From positions 124,001-188,000 of the forward strand of contig CAWJGF010000003.1 in NCBI GenBank assembly GCA_963842335.1: a stretch of DNA of 64,000 nucleotides, read 5' to 3'. The notes under the pieces are model-generated. The model did not search any database. It worked only from the letters and a program-made list of their open reading frames with translations, and was not told the DNA's origin. This document shows, one piece after another, positions 7,210-14,720 of the stretch (positions are counted from its first letter, which is position 1; each line of letters begins with the position of its first letter). A program made the translations under genes and the position numbers. The stretch is from PALSA-600 sp963842335. GTDB taxonomy: Bacteria; Actinomycetota; Thermoleophilia; Gaiellales; Gaiellaceae.

Positions 7210-8285
7210 CAGACGATGTACACCGTCGTGCCGACATCGACCTGGTCGAACAGCCACTCGGCGTCAGGCACCTGCATGCGGATGCAGCCATGCGAGGCGC
7301 TGTAGCCGATCGAGCCGGGCTCATCCGTGCCGTGGATGCCGACGCCGGGAGCATTCAGCCCCATCCAGCGTGTCCCGAGCGGGTTCGACGGGCCGGGCGG
7401 CACCGGCTTGAGGCCCTTGGCCCACGCGTCCTGCACCGGCGGGTACCACCACGGGTTCTCCCACTTGACGACGATGTGCCAGCGGCCCGCGGGCGTGGGG
7501 TAAATCGACTGGCCGGTCGCGACCGAGAACGTACGCCTCACCTTTGTGCCGTCGTACAGCGAGAGGCGATTGGCCGAGCGGCTGATCACGATTGACTCCT
7601 TGAACGAGTCAGCTGTCACCTGCGGCGCGATCGCGTGCGTCCGCAGACGTACCGGGAGGCGGGAGCTCACGCGCAGTGCCGCGATGACTCTCGCAGTCAA
7701 CCGCTTGGCGTCGAGCGTGCGGCCCGTTCGGTCAGGGGTGATTCGTGGGTGCGCGTTCGGGAACGTCAACGTTGCGTCGACCGGCTGGCGGCTGAACCGC
7801 TGTCCGATCTTCGCGACCCACGCACGGAGCAGAGCGCCGCGAACCGCGACGACGAGCGAGACATTCGCCCCGGGAGCCGCGATCCGCGCACGCGCGACCG
7901 CGGTGGCCGTATACGCGGCGGCGAACTTCTGCGGGTCGAGCTCGAGGCGGCTGCGATCGACGACGACCGCGAGCGGCCGCCGGAACGCGGCCTGCACCGC
8001 CGCGACCGCCGCTGCCGGCTTCAACCCGCCGACGCGCACACCCGCGACCCTGACGCCGGCCGGGATCGTCGGCGCGATCGTGGGCGCCGCCACCGTGGTG
8101 GCGGTCGTGATCGTCGTCGTCGTGGGCGCAGTCGTCGTCACTGCTGTCGTGGTGGCATCCGTCGTGGTGACAGGGGCCGTCGTCGTCGCCGTGGACGTGG
8201 TCACATCGGCAATCACGGTCCCGGAGAGGACTCCGGCGACCACGAAGCCGAGCGCAAAAAGACCGATCGCAAGCAGGCGCTTCAC
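7209..8285 (-). CDS. L,D-transpeptidase (YkuD) with Thr-rich linker
   Basis: The 358-residue exported protein has an N-terminal membrane segment (RLLAIGLFALGFVVAGVL), a Thr-rich linker of about 45 residues, a middle region resembling the peptidoglycan-binding domain found before YkuD domains, and a C-terminal YkuD catalytic domain. The active-site signature HGTDEPGSIGYSASHGCIRM has the catalytic His and Cys. It probably makes 3-3 crosslinks in peptidoglycan or anchors proteins. The GTG start at 8285 overlaps the stop of the glycerophosphodiesterase gene (GTGA) and places the membrane segment at the N-terminus. Confidence 0.9.
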   Translation of the reverse strand: MKRLLAIGLFALGFVVAGVLSGTVIADVTTSTATTTAPVTTTDATTTAVTTTAPTTTTITTATTVAAPTIAPTIPAGVRVAGVRVGGLKPAAAVAAVQAAFRRPLAVVVDRSRLELDPQKFAAAYTATAVARARIAAPGANVSLVVAVRGALLRAWVAKIGQRFSRQPVDATLTFPNAHPRITPDRTGRTLDAKRLTARVIAALRVSSRLPVRLRTHAIAPQVTADSFKESIVISRSANRLSLYDGTKVRRTFSVATGQSIYPTPAGRWHIVVKWENPWWYPPVQDAWAKGLKPVPPGPSNPLGTRWMGLNAPGVGIHGTDEPGSIGYSASHGCIRMQVPDAEWLFDQVDVGTTVYIV

Positions 8286-8992
8286 TCCGCAAGGAGTGTA
8301 GCCAGCGCCATCTCCGGGTCGTCCGAGACGATCCCGTCGACCCCGATTCCGGCAAGCCGGCGCACGATCTCCGGCTCGTTGACCGTCCAGGCGAGCACGG
8401 GGGCTCCGCGCCGGTGGGCGGCGGCGATCGAAGCGCGTGAGCAAAGGACGTGATGGAGCGAGAGGACGGTGGCCCGCGCGTGCCGGAGCAGCACCGGAAC
8501 TCGCAGAGGCATCGCCAGGCGCACGGCCGTTGCCCCCGCCTGCGTCAGGCCGGCGGGCCACGGGAAACGTGAAACGCCCAGTCTGTCGCGGGGATAGCCG
8601 ATCGCCCGCGGCAACGCGGGTGCGAGCGCCGCCAACCGGCGAGAAGACACGGCGAAGGCGGTCGAGACGACCGCCCGCTCCTCGAGCCCGTGCCGGCGGA
8701 GAGCGTCCACGATCTCGGCCTCGTACCCGGGCTGCTTCACGTCGACGTGCACCCCGAGGGGATGGTCGCGCAGGAACGCGAGTGCGGTGTCGAGATCGAT
8801 CTGCGCCGCCGGGATCTCGACCTCGGAGTGGCCGAGGCGCAGGCCAGGGCCGACGTCGAACTCGACGAGATCTGCGCCGATGGAGACCGCGATCCCGAGA
8901 GCAGCGAGCGTGTTCTCCGGTGCGACTCCCGCGGCACCTCGGTGGCCGACAACGAGCGGACGGCCGTGGGTGCGGAGCAGATTCAACGGCAA
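8282..8992 (-). CDS. Glycerophosphodiester phosphodiesterase
   Basis: The 236-residue protein has the GDPD TIM-barrel signatures: VVGHRGAAGVAPENTLAAL with the catalytic His-Arg and the Glu-Asn pair, DLVEFDVG with metal-binding Glu/Asp, HVDVKQPG, and the C-terminal VLAWTVNEPEIV...GVDGIVSDDP. It hydrolyses glycerophosphodiesters to glycerol-3-phosphate and an alcohol. No signal peptide is seen, so it is probably cytoplasmic (UgpQ-like). The start is a TTG at 8992; another TTG lies two codons downstream. It sits 24 bases after the SpoIIE gene and overlaps the transpeptidase gene by four. Confidence 0.87.
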   Translation of the reverse strand: MPLNLLRTHGRPLVVGHRGAAGVAPENTLAALGIAVSIGADLVEFDVGPGLRLGHSEVEIPAAQIDLDTALAFLRDHPLGVHVDVKQPGYEAEIVDALRRHGLEERAVVSTAFAVSSRRLAALAPALPRAIGYPRDRLGVSRFPWPAGLTQAGATAVRLAMPLRVPVLLRHARATVLSLHHVLCSRASIAAAHRRGAPVLAWTVNEPEIVRRLAGIGVDGIVSDDPEMALATLLAE

Positions 8993-9016
8993 CGCAGGTT
9001 CAACGACGAGGGACGT

Positions 9017-11683
9017 TCAACGTTTGATCACGACCACGGCGCAGTCGTCGGTGAGATTGCCACCGGAGTATTCCCGGCAGGCTTCGATCACCGCGTCGGC
9101 GATCGCCTGCGGCGGCTCCGACGCGTGTGCGGCGAGCACGGCATCGAGCCGCTCGATGCCGAACAGCTCGTGTCCCGTGCGAGCCTCGACGACTCCGTCG
9201 GTATAGATGACGACCGCGCCGCCCACCGGCAGCTCCGACCTGACCTGCTCGTAGGTCTGGCACTCGTCGATGCCGAGCGCGAGGCCTCCAGCGGGCAGCC
9301 CCTCGACGTGACCGTCGGGTGCGACAAGGCGGGGCTCGGGATGCCCTGCGCTCGCGCAGAGAACCTCGCCGCCGGGGTCGATCGTCAGGTACGCCATCGT
9401 GATGAACTTGCCGACGGCGATCTCACCCACGACGACGTCGTTCGCATGAGCGAGGAACTCCGACGGCTCCGAGTGCTCACGCGCCAGTGAGCGGAAGACG
9501 AACTTGGCCATCGCCATGTCGGCGGTTGCATCGATCCCGTGACCCGTCACGTCCCCGAGGACGACTGCGAGCCGGCCGTCGCCGAGCTCCAGAAAGTCGA
9601 AGACGTCCCCGCCCACATCGACCTGCGCTGCCGATTCGTAGACCGTCCCGACCGCGAGGCCGGGGATCGAGGGCCGGTCACGGGGCAGTAGTGACTGCTG
9701 CATCGTCTCCGCGAACTGCTTCTGCTGCTGGTACAGCCGGGCGTTGTCGATCGCGAGCGCAGCCTGCTGGGCGATCGTTCGCGCCGTTGCCAGCGTGTCG
9801 GCATCGATCGGGGCTGCGGGGTCGAGTGAGAGGATCGTCAGCTCGGCGAGCAGCTCGGCCGGCGTTGCGATCGGCAGGAGCGCGGCGGTCGACCCTTTGG
9901 CGAGGAACGGCACGAGCAGCGCATGTGCGCCTCCGAGGCGGGTCGCCGTCACTGCGTCGAGCAATCGGGGCTCGAGCGACCGCGGTGGTCGGGGTTGCGG
10001 CCGTTCGAGGATGGTGCGCACGGCATCGCTTAGCCGCGACTCGGCCACGTGCACCGCGTGTGGCACGAACTGGTCACCCCGTTCGTCGGGCACCCGGATG
10101 ACCGCCGCGTCGACTCCGAGCACTTCGACGATCGTCTTCGTGACCGCAGCGAGAGTCGTCTCCAGCGACAGGCTCTGCGCGAACGAGCGCGAGATCTCGT
10201 AGAGCGCATTCACCTGCCGCGACGTCTGCCGTTCGGTTGCGAGCACGCCGGTGAGCGCCTCGCCGAGCTCGGTCGCCTGCTCGTGTAGCCGCGCGTTCTG
10301 CACCGCGACGGCAAGCTGCGCGGCAAGCGACGAGAGAAGGGCGATCTCGCTCTCCTCGATCGGGCGGCCGCCAGGAAACGCGACCAGAAGCCCAATGGGC
10401 TCCTCGCGTACGTGCAAGGGGACGGCGAGTGCTGCCGCCTGGCCGGCGGCGGCCAAAGCCGCCCGAACGGGTGCGAGCGACGGTTCGGAGCCACGGATCT
10501 CGGCGAGCACAGCGGAGCGTGCGCGCAGGGGGCCGAGCACTGCCTCCAGCAACTGCGCCGTGATCTCTTCGTGCCCGTCCGCGAGGCCGCGCCCGGCCGC
10601 TGCAACGAGTCCTCCCTCCTCGTGCAGGTAGACGCCAACCTGCTCGATCTGGAGGAGGTCGGCAATCCGCTCGACGGCGGTCTCGAGCGTGTGTGCGAGC
10701 GAGAGGTGCGAGATCGCCTCGCCGACGACCTCGAGGAGCGCCTGCGTGCGCTCCAGCTCGAGCTCGACGTCACGAGACCGCTCGCCGGCCCGCAGCGCAT
10801 GCGCCGCCCGCGCCGCGAAGGCGGCCAAAGCTGCGAGCTCGGTCTCGCGCGGCACGCGGTCCTCGGCGTAGAAGAGCTGGAGCGCCGCGAACGCCGGCTC
10901 TCCGAGCGGGAGCGTGACGGCGAACGCGGCCTCGTCGGGCAGCGACGGATCGTGCTCGACGGCCGCGGGGCGCCACGATTCGAGCGCTGCCCGAACGAGC
11001 TCGCGCGGGCGCTGATTCACAGCGTCGAACGCTCCGAGCGATGCGACGAGCTCTGGCTCGCGACTACCCGCGACCCGCCAGAGGGCGCCTGCCCGCGCCC
11101 CCGATGTCTCCATCGCGATGCGGACCGCCTGTTGCGCTGCGCGGCGCACGTCACCACCGGCCGCGAGAGCCTCACCGGCCAGCTCGAGCCACTTGATGCG
11201 CCGGCCCGCGTCGCTGGTGCCTCCGTCCGGCGCCAGGGTGCGCACCGCGAGCGCGAGCTGCGCGGCAACGAGGTCCGCCACCGCGCGGTCGTCCTCACCG
11301 AACGGCGCAGCGATCCGCACGAGCTCGAGCGACCCGACGACCCGACCGCCCGCGCGCGCTGCCACCGTCAGCACTCCTGCGGCGCGGACGCGCTCGCCGG
11401 CGCGGCGAACCGATTCGGAGGCCTCTCCCGCGGCGATCGGCTCGCAGGCTGACCGGGTTCCGGCAATCTCGGCGCCGAGGGCCGATCCTTCGGGGGCGAG
11501 GGCACGTGCGGCCAGGTCGCCGTCGGCATCGAGCACCCGAAGAACCGCGAGGTCCGCCTCCACCGCGCGGGCCGCAACGCGGGCGATCGCGATCAGCGCA
11601 GCCCGCAGGTCCGCCGTCGCGGCGACCTCAGCGGCAGCGTCGGCAAGCAGTTCGACGGGCAGCCGCCCGGCTTCGACGACCAT
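9017..11683 (-). CDS. Multi-GAF PP2C-type (SpoIIE/RsbU) serine phosphatase
   Basis: The roughly 888-residue cytoplasmic protein appears to hold four GAF-like sensor segments (about 5-150, 165-300, 325-465 and 495-640) separated by helical linkers such as ALRAGERSRDVELELERTQ, followed by a SpoIIE/PP2C phosphatase (about 665-888). Metal-binding motifs are present: VGGDVFDFLELGDGR, VLGDVTGHGIDATADMAM, YTDGVVEAR and LTDDCAVVVIK. Such proteins dephosphorylate anti-anti-sigma factors in partner-switching pathways. No anti-sigma/antagonist pair is encoded nearby. I took the ATG at 11683; a TTG four codons upstream is possible. Confidence 0.85.
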   Translation of the reverse strand: MVVEAGRLPVELLADAAAEVAATADLRAALIAIARVAARAVEADLAVLRVLDADGDLAARALAPEGSALGAEIAGTRSACEPIAAGEASESVRRAGERVRAAGVLTVAARAGGRVVGSLELVRIAAPFGEDDRAVADLVAAQLALAVRTLAPDGGTSDAGRRIKWLELAGEALAAGGDVRRAAQQAVRIAMETSGARAGALWRVAGSREPELVASLGAFDAVNQRPRELVRAALESWRPAAVEHDPSLPDEAAFAVTLPLGEPAFAALQLFYAEDRVPRETELAALAAFAARAAHALRAGERSRDVELELERTQALLEVVGEAISHLSLAHTLETAVERIADLLQIEQVGVYLHEEGGLVAAAGRGLADGHEEITAQLLEAVLGPLRARSAVLAEIRGSEPSLAPVRAALAAAGQAAALAVPLHVREEPIGLLVAFPGGRPIEESEIALLSSLAAQLAVAVQNARLHEQATELGEALTGVLATERQTSRQVNALYEISRSFAQSLSLETTLAAVTKTIVEVLGVDAAVIRVPDERGDQFVPHAVHVAESRLSDAVRTILERPQPRPPRSLEPRLLDAVTATRLGGAHALLVPFLAKGSTAALLPIATPAELLAELTILSLDPAAPIDADTLATARTIAQQAALAIDNARLYQQQKQFAETMQQSLLPRDRPSIPGLAVGTVYESAAQVDVGGDVFDFLELGDGRLAVVLGDVTGHGIDATADMAMAKFVFRSLAREHSEPSEFLAHANDVVVGEIAVGKFITMAYLTIDPGGEVLCASAGHPEPRLVAPDGHVEGLPAGGLALGIDECQTYEQVRSELPVGGAVVIYTDGVVEARTGHELFGIERLDAVLAAHASEPPQAIADAVIEACREYSGGNLTDDCAVVVIKR

Positions 11684-11702
11684 CGTAAGAGCCAATATTG
11701 CC

Positions 11703-11708
11703 TACAAT
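11703..11708 (+). promoter_or_regulatory. -10 hexamer TACAAT, leaderless start
   Basis: TACAAT is followed by six C residues and then the ATG at 11715, so the expected transcription start coincides with the start codon. No Shine-Dalgarno is present. Confidence 0.5.
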
Positions 11709-11714
11709 CCCCCC

Positions 11715-11954
11715 ATGGCTGAGCCCGCGCGGTCCACCCCGGTCCTTCCCGAAGATGCACCGTCGCTCGACCCGCGAGCGATCGAGCACGCCTACCGCCG
11801 CGAACGTGCCCGCCGCCGCGCCCGCACCGAGCGTCGCAGCGCAACGCGCCGGTCGAACGTCCGCTTCTGGGTCTCGCTGCTCGTGCTCGCGTTCTTCGCC
11901 GCCTTCGTGATCCTCGCGGCGTGGCACGAGTTGCAGACGCTCTTCGGCGTCTGA
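11715..11954 (+). CDS. Small single-pass membrane protein
   Basis: The 79-residue protein has a basic, Arg-rich stretch (about 28-48) followed by one hydrophobic helix (WVSLLVLAFFAAFVILAAW, about 51-70). The positive segment before the helix predicts a cytoplasmic N-terminus. I do not recognise the family. The ATG at 11715 lies six bases after a TACAAT hexamer and 31 bases from the divergent phosphatase start. Confidence 0.65.
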   Translation: MAEPARSTPVLPEDAPSLDPRAIEHAYRRERARRRARTERRSATRRSNVRFWVSLLVLAFFAAFVILAAWHELQTLFGV

Positions 11955-11968
11955 GGAGCGTCAGCGGG

Positions 11969-12184
11969 CTACTTCGACGGCTGTCGCTGCCGTGCGAACG
12001 GGCTCCAGGCAGCAGGCTCCCACACCTTGCCCGCGCACATCGGGCACACCGGCAGAACGCCGCGCACCGTCACTCCATAACTGCACTCCGAGCAGCGGAA
12101 CGCGCCCGCCGCATGGACGCCGGCCGCGCAAAAGTCCACGTAGTCGCCCGCCGAACCGGCGCTCGTGGTTACCTGATCGAGCAT
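11969..12184 (-). CDS. Small zinc-ribbon protein
   Basis: The 71-residue protein has two CxxC pairs (FRCSECSYG and LPVCPMCAG) that would bind one zinc, with an aromatic C-terminus (KVWEPAAWSPF). This is a rubredoxin-like/zinc-ribbon arrangement seen in small actinobacterial proteins of unknown role. The ATG at 12184 is preceded by AAAGGGG at good spacing. Longer readings upstream run into the convincing divergent membrane gene. Confidence 0.7.
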   Translation of the reverse strand: MLDQVTTSAGSAGDYVDFCAAGVHAAGAFRCSECSYGVTVRGVLPVCPMCAGKVWEPAAWSPFARQRQPSK

Positions 12185-12235
12185 GCTGACCCCTTTCGAA
12201 GGACCGTTACGGCCCCTGCCGACCGGAATGATGCC

Positions 12236-12241
12236 CATACT
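12236..12241 (+). promoter_or_regulatory. -10-like hexamer CATACT
   Basis: CATACT lies seven bases before the GTG at 12249 and is the same hexamer that precedes the cyclase gene at 43310. It supports a leaderless start. Confidence 0.35.
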
Positions 12242-12248
12242 TAGCGCC

Positions 12249-12734
12249 GTGGAAACCCCTGACTTCTTCGAGCTCGAGGCGCCAGGCCCGGGAACACCAG
12301 ACCCGGGTGGGTATGTTCGGCCCGCGGCGACTGGTCTCTGGGCCGCCGGCGAGCGCGTCACCTGGGTCGCCGGGCTCGTCCTCGCACTCTCGTCCTTCAT
12401 GGGCTGGTACGCCGGCTCGGGCGTCGGCGTGAAGCTAGCCGTGATCGGCTGGCACGTCGGCGTGCTCGGCAAGCTCGTGTTCTTCATCGGTGTCGCCGTC
12501 CTCGCGCTCGTCGCACTGCGCGAGTCCGGGTTCGAGTTGCCACCGGCCGTGCCCGAAAGCCTCGTCGTCCTCGGCCTGGGTGCGCTCGCGGCGATCTTCA
12601 TCCTGATCCGCATCATCTCGATCCCCGACTCCGTGCTGCCCGCCGACGGACGCGGCATCGGGATCTGGATCAGCCTCGTCGCCGCGTTGGGTGTGATCGC
12701 GGGCGGACTGCTGCGAGCCGCAGAAGAGCTCTAG
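12249..12734 (+). CDS. Four-helix integral membrane protein of unknown function
   Basis: The protein has a soluble Pro/Gly-rich N-terminus of about 35 residues and four predicted membrane helices (around VTWVAGLVLALSSFMGWYA, VLGKLVFFIGVAVLALVAL, LVVLGLGALAAIFILIRII and WISLVAALGVIAGGLLRAA). It resembles uncharacterised actinobacterial membrane proteins; no catalytic motif is visible. Starts at 12183, 12228, 12231 and 12249 are in frame; the GTG at 12249 (161 residues) is chosen because CATACT lies seven bases upstream and no Shine-Dalgarno supports the others. Confidence 0.7.
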   Translation: METPDFFELEAPGPGTPDPGGYVRPAATGLWAAGERVTWVAGLVLALSSFMGWYAGSGVGVKLAVIGWHVGVLGKLVFFIGVAVLALVALRESGFELPPAVPESLVVLGLGALAAIFILIRIISIPDSVLPADGRGIGIWISLVAALGVIAGGLLRAAEEL

Positions 12735-12743
12735 CCAGAACGA

Positions 12744-13319
12744 TCAAGCAGGGACGAGCTGCTTGGCGCGCTCGATCAACTGCTGCGGATCGAACGGCTT
12801 ACCCATGAACGCACGCGCGCCACGGCTCTCCGCGTCGGCAGCCGACTGGTCGTCGACCTTCCCGCTGAACATGATCACCGGGATCGAGCCGTGCCGTTCC
12901 TGCATCCGCTGCAACATCTGCCAGCCGTCGACGCCCGGCATGACGACGTCGAGGAGCACCAGCTCCGGCGCCTGGTCCTCGAGCGCGGCGAGTGCTTCGT
13001 CCGCGCTCGACGCCTCGCGCACGGAGTAGCCCTCCATCTCGAGGTTGACACGCATGAACTCGCGCAGGCGAGCATCGTCGTCCACCACGAGCACGAGCGG
13101 ACCTCCGCCGCGCGGCCCGGGGCCCGAGCGCTCGAGGAACGTCTCGAGGTCACCGCGGCGATAGCGCCGATGCCCACCCGGCGTGTAGAAGGCCGGCACC
13201 CGGCCCTGGTCGGACCACTTGCGGATCGTCGACTGGGCGACTCCCAGGAACTTTGCTGCCTGACCGAGCGTCAGCCAGTCGGGTTCTCCGGTCGGGGCGC
13301 GTCTTCCGGGAGTGCTCAT
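12744..13319 (-). CDS. MerR/excisionase-type HTH fused to a response-regulator receiver
   Basis: The 191-residue protein has a helix-turn-helix of the MerR/excisionase class at about 14-62 (LTLGQAAKFLGVAQSTIRKW, GRVPAFYTPGGHRRYRRGDL) and a full receiver domain at about 75-188. Receiver residues are intact: VVDDD, the phosphoacceptor in LVLLDVVMPG, Ser in IMFSGK and Lys in GKPFDP. The DNA-binding part precedes the receiver, the reverse of ordinary response regulators. It would couple a phosphorelay to transcription or DNA architecture. ATG at 13319 preferred; an in-frame TTG lies six codons upstream. No kinase is adjacent. Confidence 0.85.
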   Translation of the reverse strand: MSTPGRRAPTGEPDWLTLGQAAKFLGVAQSTIRKWSDQGRVPAFYTPGGHRRYRRGDLETFLERSGPGPRGGGPLVLVVDDDARLREFMRVNLEMEGYSVREASSADEALAALEDQAPELVLLDVVMPGVDGWQMLQRMQERHGSIPVIMFSGKVDDQSAADAESRGARAFMGKPFDPQQLIERAKQLVPA

Positions 13320-13360
13320 CCCCCGGAAAGTAGCCAAAACTGCCCTTACCTAAACCGAGA

Positions 13361-13546
13361 TCAGTGCGTTGGGACCGTCACGGTCACGGTTTCGAGCGCC
13401 GCAGGGGCCAGCGGGAGCGGCTGCAGGGTGCGAACGCGTGTTTGTGACCCACCCGGCTCCGGACTGTCGTGCAGGGCCTCTCCGACAGCGAGGCCGACGA
13501 CGAAGACAACCACCACGACGATTGCAAACAGCACCATGCGCTTCAC
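13361..13546 (-). CDS. Small single-pass membrane/secreted protein
   Basis: The 61-residue protein starts with VKRMVLFAIVVVVVFVVGLAV, a strong hydrophobic anchor, followed by a Pro/Thr-rich external tail ending VTVTVPTH. No family is recognised. Its GTG overlaps the TGA of the upstream gene (GTGA), which fixes the start and indicates cotranslation. Confidence 0.6.
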   Translation of the reverse strand: MKRMVLFAIVVVVVFVVGLAVGEALHDSPEPGGSQTRVRTLQPLPLAPAALETVTVTVPTH

Positions 13547-13851
13547 GGGCGATAGTCCGTCGCGCCGCGAGCGTAGAGATGGAAGGCGGCGTCGGCGACC
13601 GTTCCAGGCTCGGTCGCCGGAGCGTGCTCGGGGTCGGCGTCGTCGAGGACGTCGCCCGTCCACCTGTCTGCACCGTCGTAAGCGTCCGCGAGTTCCGCGA
13701 GCGTGAAGATCTGCCCGATGCGCCGCCGCAGTGCCGCCACGACCGTGTCGACCTGTCCGGTCAGCTGTAGGTAGCGAGGGTGGTCCCGACGTGCCGCCTC
13801 AACGCGACGGTTGCCGTCCTGCCATTGCTGGCGCGCAAGCTCGACCTCCAC
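13543..13851 (-). CDS. Unknown small acidic protein
   Basis: The 102-residue soluble protein has helical, charged sequence (QQWQDGNRRVEAARRDHPRY, then VDTVVAALRRRIGQIFTLAE) and an acidic middle (DADPEHAPATEPG). I do not recognise it; its place after DUF501 suggests a conserved actinobacterial neighbourhood. The GTG at 13851 begins one base after the DUF501 stop; an upstream start would run antiparallel to nothing useful and inside DUF501. Confidence 0.55.
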   Translation of the reverse strand: MEVELARQQWQDGNRRVEAARRDHPRYLQLTGQVDTVVAALRRRIGQIFTLAELADAYDGADRWTGDVLDDADPEHAPATEPGTVADAAFHLYARGATDYRP

Positions 13852-13852
13852 G

Positions 13853-14305
13853 TCAGGGAGTACAGCAAGAGTCGGGCCAGAGCGCGGGCAGCTCATCGAG
13901 GATGCGGTCGCCGAGCTCGTAGCCCGGCAGCGCGAGCGCGAACGCCGCATGCGCGTGGAGGCACTTGAGGCTGCCGCTCCGCGTCGAGCCGCCGATGCCG
14001 GCGTCGAGCTCGGGGCGAAGCGTGCGCTGCTCGCCCTGGGCGGCCTCGAGGCTCTGCGCGAGAACGGGATCAACCTCGGCGGCGCGGCTCCAGCGTTCCA
14101 CCCCGCCGGCAGCCTCCAGGCGCGAGATCGCAGCGACGAGGTACGAGCATGTCGCGTAGAACTGCGTCGGGAACGGCCGCCCGTTCTCGTCGAACGGCTC
14201 CTGCTCGGTCACCGCGGGACGGCCGAACGGGCAGCGCACGGCGACGCCGCGAAAGGCACGCGGCCGCCGGCCGAGCTGCCGCTCGATGATCTCCCGGTCG
14301 TCCAC
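13853..14305 (-). CDS. DUF501 family protein
   Basis: The 150-residue protein has the DUF501 pattern: RRPRAFRGVAVRCPFGRPAV near the N-terminus, PTQFYATCSYLVAAISRLEA, and the C-terminal SLKCLHAHAAFALALPGYEL. Conserved Cys and His residues (CPFG, KCLHAHAA) suggest metal binding, but the function is unknown. In actinobacteria it typically lies beside eno, a FtsB/DivIC protein and ppx, as seen here for the first two. The GTG start lies seven bases after a TACCCT hexamer. Confidence 0.85.
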   Translation of the reverse strand: MDDREIIERQLGRRPRAFRGVAVRCPFGRPAVTEQEPFDENGRPFPTQFYATCSYLVAAISRLEAAGGVERWSRAAEVDPVLAQSLEAAQGEQRTLRPELDAGIGGSTRSGSLKCLHAHAAFALALPGYELGDRILDELPALWPDSCCTP

Positions 14306-14312
14306 GCGGCGC

Positions 14313-14318
14313 AGGGTA
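14313..14318 (-). promoter_or_regulatory. -10 hexamer TACCCT for DUF501
   Basis: Minus-strand TACCCT is seven bases upstream of the GTG at 14305, with no Shine-Dalgarno, pointing to a leaderless start. Confidence 0.4.
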
Positions 14319-14356
14319 GTCGCAATGGGCGCGCCGCTTCGCCGTTTGTCGAGGGG

Positions 14357-14653
14357 CTAGCGACTGTGATGCTGATGGCGCCACGCGGGGATGCCCTTCA
14401 CGATGAAGAGCCGCTCGCCCGGCTTCACGAGGCCGAGCCGGCGGGCTTCCCGCACGAGTTGGGCGCCGGTGGCGGATTGCGCGATCCGCTTCTGGAGACG
14501 CGTCTGCTCGTCGCGTAGTGCGGACACCTCGGCGTTCCTCGCCTGCAGCTGCTGCTTCGTGTGGAGATAGGTGTGGGCCGGCTTCCAGTACAGGAACGCC
14601 ACGAGCGTGAGGCCGGCGACCGCGAGGAGCCGGGTCGGGCGTAACCGGGGCAT
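14357..14653 (-). CDS. FtsB/DivIC-like septum formation protein
   Basis: The 98-residue protein has a short basic N-terminus, one membrane helix (LLAVAGLTLVAFLYWKPA), a coiled coil (TKQQLQARNAEVSALRDEQT) and the family C-terminal motif REARRLGLVKPGERLFIVKG. By family it links FtsL and FtsQ/DivIB in the divisome. Its place between the glycolytic genes and DUF501 matches other actinobacteria. Confidence 0.88.
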   Translation of the reverse strand: MPRLRPTRLLAVAGLTLVAFLYWKPAHTYLHTKQQLQARNAEVSALRDEQTRLQKRIAQSATGAQLVREARRLGLVKPGERLFIVKGIPAWRHQHHSR

Positions 14654-14720
14654 GCGTCACCGTTCTCCGGCGGGCCGCGATTCCCTCGTCGTGCGGTCGG
14701 TCAGCCGGCCAGCGGGTCCC

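Noticed and set aside
10412..11452. 346-codon plus-strand open frame inside the GAF-SpoIIE gene
   Set aside because: Shadow of the well-supported minus-strand phosphatase, with no start signal and no recognisable domain.
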